Shown one piece after another: positions 58,840-64,000 of a DNA stretch of 64,000 nt; position 1 is the stretch's first letter; each line of letters begins with the position of its first letter. A program made the translations under genes and the position numbers. Source of the stretch: Vicugna pacos (lineage: Eukaryota; Chordata; Mammalia; Artiodactyla; Camelidae); NCBI RefSeq assembly GCF_048564905.1, contig NC_133007.1, positions 22,504,001 through 22,568,000 of the forward strand, written 5' to 3'. Below the pieces are notes generated by a model. The model had not been told where the DNA came from. It ran no database searches and was given only the letters and a program-made list of their open reading frames with translations.

Positions 58840-60240
58840 GGAACAGAGCCACTCCAACCCTGAAATGAAGACTAACAAGACATGCCCTGTCAGATATGGA
58901 CAGCTCATTCAGGTCAAGCTCAGTATAGGACCCACAGGTAACCTGTTCACATAACAGTGAAGTCCAATGCTCTTTAAAGATAATAAGGAAAAAGATGCAG
59001 TACTCTGCACGTAAAATTCAACACCTCCAACATTCACTATAAAAATAATAGATATATGAAGAAGCAGAAAAATGTCACTTACAGAAAAAAATCAGTCAAA
59101 GGAAGGATATGGAAATGAAAGAGATGATGGAATAATTAGCATGCAAGGATGTTAAAACATTTACAAATATTACATATATGTTCAAGGATTAAGAGAAATC
59201 ATGAATGTAATGAGAGGAATGAAAGATATAAATGAACCAAATGTACCTTCTAGACATAAAAGAGACATATTATCTGCAATGAACACTTCACTGGATAAGA
59301 GTAATAACAGATTAGGAACTATAGAAGAAAAAGTCATTGCGCTTGAAGAAGAAGCACTACAAACTGCCCAAAAACGGAGGACATAAATGAAAGATTGAAA
59401 ACACAGTTTCAGTACCTGCGGGAAAAATCAAACAGCCCAACATAAAATCAGTTAGTCTCAGAAGGAAAGAATAGAGAGTGAGGAGTGCAGTTATTTTTTA
59501 AAAAATATTTGGACAAATAATAGCAATACCAAGGGGAAAGTGTAGCTCGGTGATAGAGTGGATGCTTAGCATGCACACGGTCCTGGGTTCAATCCCCAGT
59601 ACCTCCATTAAAATAAATACATTTAATTATCTCCCTGCCCCAGAAAAAATAAAGGCTACAAAAATGTACAAAGAAATGGGTGAAATTAATTTAAAAAACA
59701 GCAATAAATTGTAAAATTTGATAAACATTATCAACCTGCATAACAAGAAGTTCAATGAAATACAAGTAAGAGAAGCACACATACACACACCACATATCAA
59801 GGCACATCCAAATCACACTGGGGAAACCAGTGATGAAGAGGGAGACACCTTAAAAGCGGTCGGAGGACAAAATTACGTACAGAGGAATGTAGAAAAGATT
59901 CAGACTTGTTATAAACACTGCAGGTCAGGAGACGACGGAAGAATATCTTTAACATGCTAAATGACAGTCTGTAAGCATAAAACTTCATATTCAGAGAAAA
60001 TTACAAAAATGAGGCTAAATAAAGAGTTTTGCAAATAAACCAAAGCTAAGATAATTTATTACCAATACACCTGCACCACAAGAAATGTGGAACATCATTC
60101 GGACAGAAGAAAAATGGTACCAAATGGAAATGTTGATGTGTACAAAGGAATGAAGAAAATCAGAAATAGTGAATATGTAGGTAAATAGAATACCCACTTT
60201 TTAATCATTTTAAAATTTCTTTAAGCGATGTAGAGTGGAG
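58840..60240 (+). mobile_element. HAL1/L1 ORF1-type element, sense, decayed
   Basis: The order of an L1/HAL1 first half is followed: AGAAGAAAAAGTCATTGCGC, then after the SINE AACAAGAAGTTCAATGAAA, AAGGCACATCCAAATCACAC, CACCTTAAAAGCGGTCGGAG, GCAGGTCAGGAGACGACGG, ACCTGCACCACAAGAAATG and GGTACCAAATGGAAATG. Interrupted by the SINE at 59533-59652. Confidence 0.75.
59533..59652 (+). repeat. Camelid tRNA-derived SINE (Vic-1-like)
   Basis: A-box region GTGTAGCTCGGTGATAGAG, B box GGTCCTGGGTTCAATCCCC, then AGTACCTCCATTAAAATAAA and TTTAATTATCTCCCTGCCCC. Close to the camelid consensus as I remember it. Inserted into the HAL1-like element. Main evidence for the organism group. Confidence 0.9.
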
Positions 60241-61409
60241 TTTAAAACATGTAGAAATGAAATATAAGGAAACAGCACATAGGACAAGAGGAGGAAATGG
60301 AAATACACTATTGTAATCTTACGTTATATGTGAGATGGTATAATGGTTTATGAAGGTATAATCTGACAAGCGAAGGATGCATGGTATAAACTCCAAGGAT
60401 GACATCCAGTAGACTGAGGACAGGGCTGTCCAAGTCTCTTCCTGGGACCAGTGACGGGGGAAGCAGAGACCAATCCCATTTCTACCCTGAGTGAGCATCC
60501 AATGTACTCTGAGTCTTCAGCATCACAGTTAAAATGTGGGTGAATCTGAGTTCACAGCCAATAATGCTACAATGAGCCTGGCAATGAGAAATTAAGGCTC
60601 TGAATCAGATGTTTTATTTAGCTCTTAGGAAAAGAGGGAGAGGTTCTTGGATGTCTATAAAGATGATGATGAAAGGGGATTGAGTGCAGTGAAGGACATG
60701 ACAGGAGCTTTAAAAGAGAATTTATAGTTAATTTATAGTGGCAGAGGAATTGTAAGCTTCTGCGTGACAGAGATGAGGTTGTACATGTCTTTGTATCCAC
60801 CTCTGCACCTAGCAATGCTTAGATATTTAGTGAGTACTCGGAAAACACTAGGAAGGGAGGAAGGAATGAAGGAAGAAGATGGAAGGCATTGCTCTGGGGA
60901 ATGACTATTCTTAGTAGGCTAAGAGAAGCAAACATGCATGCCCTAAGAGCCTGTCCTACAGGCCAGAGTTCAGGGAGACCTTCTGATGGCTAAAGAGAAC
61001 CTGGCAGTGACAATGGGAAGGTCAAATAGGGCCATAATTTTAGAATGAAACAAGGACCTCCAAATTTGGGCTCCTGGGACCCTGAGCTGTTGGCTGTATC
61101 CACGCTCTATTCTGGCTGCTGTCTAGACTGGAATGGTTTCAAATGATTCCGGGTCGTCTTATTACCAGAATCTGGGCCACGGAGACTGGGACTTATGCAG
61201 TAACTGATATTTTTAATAACTAACCACCATTGATTTCTCAGTCAAGAATCATTCCCTTTCTCCCTTTCAGAAGTTCAAGACGCTTGGCACTTGTGTGCAG
61301 AAATAAAAAAAAAAAATCATTCACCAGATTATTGATACTCTGCAAACCCCTCCACCTCCCATTCCATGTATATAAAGGTCCGAGCTTTGTGACAGAAGCT
61401 CCCACTAAC
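60241..61409. other. Intergenic stretch
   Basis: 60800-60860 resembles an L2 end. TATATAAA at 61369-61376 may be the relic promoter of the third pentraxin. Otherwise unassigned. Confidence 0.4.
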
Positions 61410-62500
61410 TGATGAGAAGTTTAACACTTCGTGTTAGTGCTGTATCACATACACCCACACTGCCGGTGGCCTTAGACTGCTCAGACAGGTAGGAGAGGTA
61501 GTGGAGCGGGCTGGAGAATATGCAGTAAAAGGAGGAAAGCTTTTGCTAATAGAAGGTTCAATCCACATGGATGGACCTAGAGATTATCATACTAAGTGAA
61601 GTAAGTCAGGCAGAGAAAGACAAATACCATATAACATCACTTCTATGTGATTAAAAAAATTGACATAAAGGAACTTGTTTACAAAACAGACAGATTCACA
61701 GACATAGAAAACAAACTTACAGTTACCAAAGAGGAATAGGAGGGAGAGAGGGAGAGGTGTTTGGGATTTGCAGATACTGACACTATATATAAAATAGATA
61801 AACAACAAAGTCCTACTGTACAGCACAGGGAACTATATTCAATAGCTTGTAATAACCTATAATGAAAAAGAATATGTGTATGTATAACTCAGTCATTCTG
61901 TGATACACCAGAAACTAACTAAACATTGTAAATTAACTATACTTCAATTAAAAAAAAAAAGATGCCATCCATTTTTTTCCTACCTGACATTTTATTCAGT
62001 AAATATTTTTCTGCTTTTCCCTTTTTGGAGAAGAAGGGGGTTTTGTCCCCTAGAGAAGTTATTATTTGCTGTGTGAGCTTGGTTCTGCAGCTGGAGAAAC
62101 TTCTGCACAAACTTATTTGTCGCAGAGCCTTCACACTTTATTGTGGTCTCCTTCTCTCCAGTATTTGGAGCAAGAACAATGAAGTAGTTCTCATCAGGCC
62201 TAGAATTGGAGTGTACAGTTTGTACTATGGGACTACAGTATTGCCTACAAAATTATTAGAGCCTCAACCACTCTAGTGCTCATCAGTGCTAGTGGTAAGA
62301 GTCCTTCTGGGCAATGATGGGCTCTGGGTCAGTGGAAACGCCTTGGCAAGGAAGAGTCTAGGGCAGAGATCCTTTGTGGGGCTCAACCCAAGACTGTGCT
62401 GGGACAGGAGCAAGATTCCTATGGGAATGGGTTCCATAAGGGCCGTTCTTTGTGTAATTAGAGATTTGACTATCTGGGATTCTGTCCTCTGTGTATATGA
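61410..62500 (+). pseudogene. Third pentraxin pseudogene, plus strand, L1 in its intron
   Basis: Exon 2 relic from about 62019: a frame with LQLEKLLHKL, a SAP-like stretch KNNEVVLIRPRIGVYSLYYG at about 62166-62228, then after frame breaks AQPKTVLGQEQDSYGNGF near 62380-62430, which is the pentraxin calcium-site region, and finally a part resembling the DLYMWDSVL strand up to about 62500. A likely exon 1 end is GCTCAGACAG followed by GTAGGA at 61479-61494, the same junction as in the copy at 20468. An L1 3' fragment (61565-61960) lies between them; without it the intron is about 130 bases, in range for this family. A TATATAAA at 61369-61376 may be the old promoter. Exon 1 itself is poorly preserved and is the weakest part of the call. 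Confidence 0.78.
61565..61960 (+). mobile_element. L1 3' end fragment in the pentraxin relic's intron
   Basis: Begins in the last part of ORF2 (CATGGATGGACCTAGAGATT), runs through the standard 3' UTR (GTCCTACTGTACAGCACAGG, AATAACCTATAATG) and ends in an A tail at 61950-61960. Sense orientation. No convincing target-site duplication was found. Confidence 0.88.
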
Positions 62501-62919
62501 GATAAATTACCAGTTCTGATAGTCTAGAGTGGTAGAAAAGAGTTTCATCGTTGAACCCCGGGTGAAATGTTTTGGTTTACCAAACCCCATCCACAAACTG
62601 GGAAATAAATATAACTGGCATTTGAGTGGCATTGTTACTAGACTGTCTTCCTTATATTTCTAATACTTCTTTTGCATTGCGTATGTTTCAAGCTGTCCAT
62701 TAAACTCAGTTAATTTCTTAAATGCCTTGTTGAGTTTGTGAAATGCCTTTTTTTTTCTAAACAGAGGTCTGTCATGTATAATTATTAAGCTCTTCATTAG
62801 TTAGCTCTTTATCACACTGAGCAAAGGAAGATTAAGGAGTAAACCAAAATACATTTTGAACAGCCAGAATGATGTCACAAAATAAATCTATGCTCTACAA
62901 TATATTTTCAGTGTTCTAA

Positions 62920-63185
62920 TCTGGTATTCATTAAGAGTTTCATCATGATTGGATGCCAAATTTCATGAAGGGCATTTTCTGCATCCATTGAGATGATGAT
63001 ACACTTTTTCTATTTCTGTAATTGTGGTGAAATCAAACAAACTGATTTTAAAGTGTCAACCCAATTCTGTATTCCTGGAATCAATCCAACGTGATTTTGA
63101 TGTATTACCAGTTTTAAATATTGCTGTTGTCCTTGTTAGATTTTGGGATAAGGTTATGCTCTCATAAAATAAGTTGGGGAGGGTA
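62920..63185 (-). mobile_element. Old L1 ORF2 piece, antisense
   Basis: TTCTGCATCCATTGAGATGA, AATTCTGTATTCCTGGAATC and TCTCATAAAATAAGTTGGGG are reversed L1 ORF2 landmarks. Confidence 0.75.
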
Positions 63186-63499
63186 ATATCAGCAAGATGG
63201 CCAAATAAGACATCCCTCATTTATATCCCCCACTCAATACCAGTAATTTGGCATTCACAGAGCTGTTTCCAGGTCTGTAGATGGGACCATGGTCAGAGAA
63301 TCAACCTGAATAAGAGTCAGCCTTCTCAAAATGGCTCTCTGTCTCAAGCTGCACTAGGGTTTCACAGTCTCTGAACTGAATCCCATAGCTGCTGCAAAGG
63401 CACCTTTGTCTGAGGATGAATGCCAAATTATACACTGGTAGTACAACTGTGAAAGGCTACAAACATTTTACACAATTAGCTGGAACATTATTATAAAAC

Positions 63500-64000
63500 T
63501 TTAAAAAAAAATTTACCACTGACTCATAAATCATTGAAGAATAGGGTCTAAAATCATATAGGTCCCAGTAGGTTAAAATAGATCTGAAAGTATGATTGTA
63601 CTGTTTTCTTAATCATAGATGTTTTTAATTATCAACAGGAGAATGATATAATAAATTATAGTTCATCTATAATATGGAATATTATGCAGCTATAGAAAAC
63701 AAGTTAGATTTGTTTTTATTAATGTGAAGTGACATTATAAAGTATTTTAAGTGAAAAATGTGTATTAAAGAGCAGTGCATGTGGTGTAGGGCAGGTAAAA
63801 ATAGAACAGGCAAAGGAAAACATGTACCTTTTTGCTTATGTGCATAGAGAAAGGAGATAAAAGGATGCAGAACAGACCATTACCATTGATTGCCTTGGGG
63901 ATGGGGAAGAGGGGAAGGTTGTTGGTGTTTTCTTTATACAATAGCAGTTGTTTTGTTGCAAAAAATATGTAGTGCTGCTTTTGTAGCTTGAAAGGAAAAT
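63500..64000 (+). mobile_element. Old L1 3' piece, sense, running off the window
   Basis: ATATGGAATATTATGCAGC followed by text typical of the last part of old L1 elements. 62501-62919 and 63186-63499 hold nothing I can name. Confidence 0.6.

Noticed and set aside
1-64000. CRISPR arrays, operons, bacterial or phage genes
   Set aside because: The sequence is mammalian; no regular spacer arrays or bacterial gene layout were seen.

Overview
The window is mammalian nuclear DNA, most likely from a camelid (camel or alpaca group). The best marker is the SINE at 59533-59652 and its diverged relative at 38651-38750. Both have a tRNA-like A/B-box head followed by a CCTCCATTAAAATAAAT-type tail, the form I know from camelid (Vic-1-like) SINEs. 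The rest is typical of mammals: old L1, HAL1-like, L2 and MIR pieces, Tigger and hAT relics, MaLR/ERVL/ERV1 fossils, and very few open genes.

The gene content matches the pentraxin/olfactory-receptor part of the human 1q23 region (OR10J5 next to APCS), read in reverse. One complete host gene is present: a single-exon olfactory receptor at 52954-53925 (+), closely matching human OR10J5 and mouse MOR23/Olfr16. Its end differs. The usual stop codon is now a lysine codon, which adds 14 residues. Four decayed host genes lie around it: an APCS (serum amyloid P) type pseudogene at 19692-20468 (-), an OR10J-type pseudogene at 24416-26067 (+) split by an L1 insertion, a second pentraxin pseudogene at 44285-45028 (-), and a third at about 61410-62500 (+) with an L1 tail in its intron. 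No intact pentraxin is visible.

The first two pairs look like copies of one duplicated block. The order is non-coding homology (16.3k and 34.7k), pentraxin on the minus strand (19.7k and 44.3k), an old repeat (22.6k and 51.3k), then an OR10J gene on the plus strand (24.4k and 53.0k). The repeat-to-OR distance is about 1.1 kb in both, within about 8 bases. The second block has been stretched by an ERV1 fossil (about 37.9-41.8k) and LINE pieces.

Layout: 1-5.2k is L1, with a hAT relic and a solo MaLR LTR nested inside. 5.2-19.7k is mostly unassigned intergenic DNA with MIR, L2 and old L1 pieces and a few structural oddities. 19.7-26.1k is block 1. 26-37k is LINE-rich, including a long antisense L1/HAL1-like cluster at 28.7-33.4k. 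37.9-41.8k is the ERV1 fossil. 44.3-53.9k is block 2. 54.8-58.3k is an ERVL fossil complex with pol parts in opposite orientations. 58.8-60.2k is a HAL1-like element carrying a camelid SINE. 61.4-62.5k is the third pentraxin relic. 62.9-64.0k is L1.

All family calls were made by eye from remembered family sequences. Repeat boundaries are approximate unless a target-site duplication is given.
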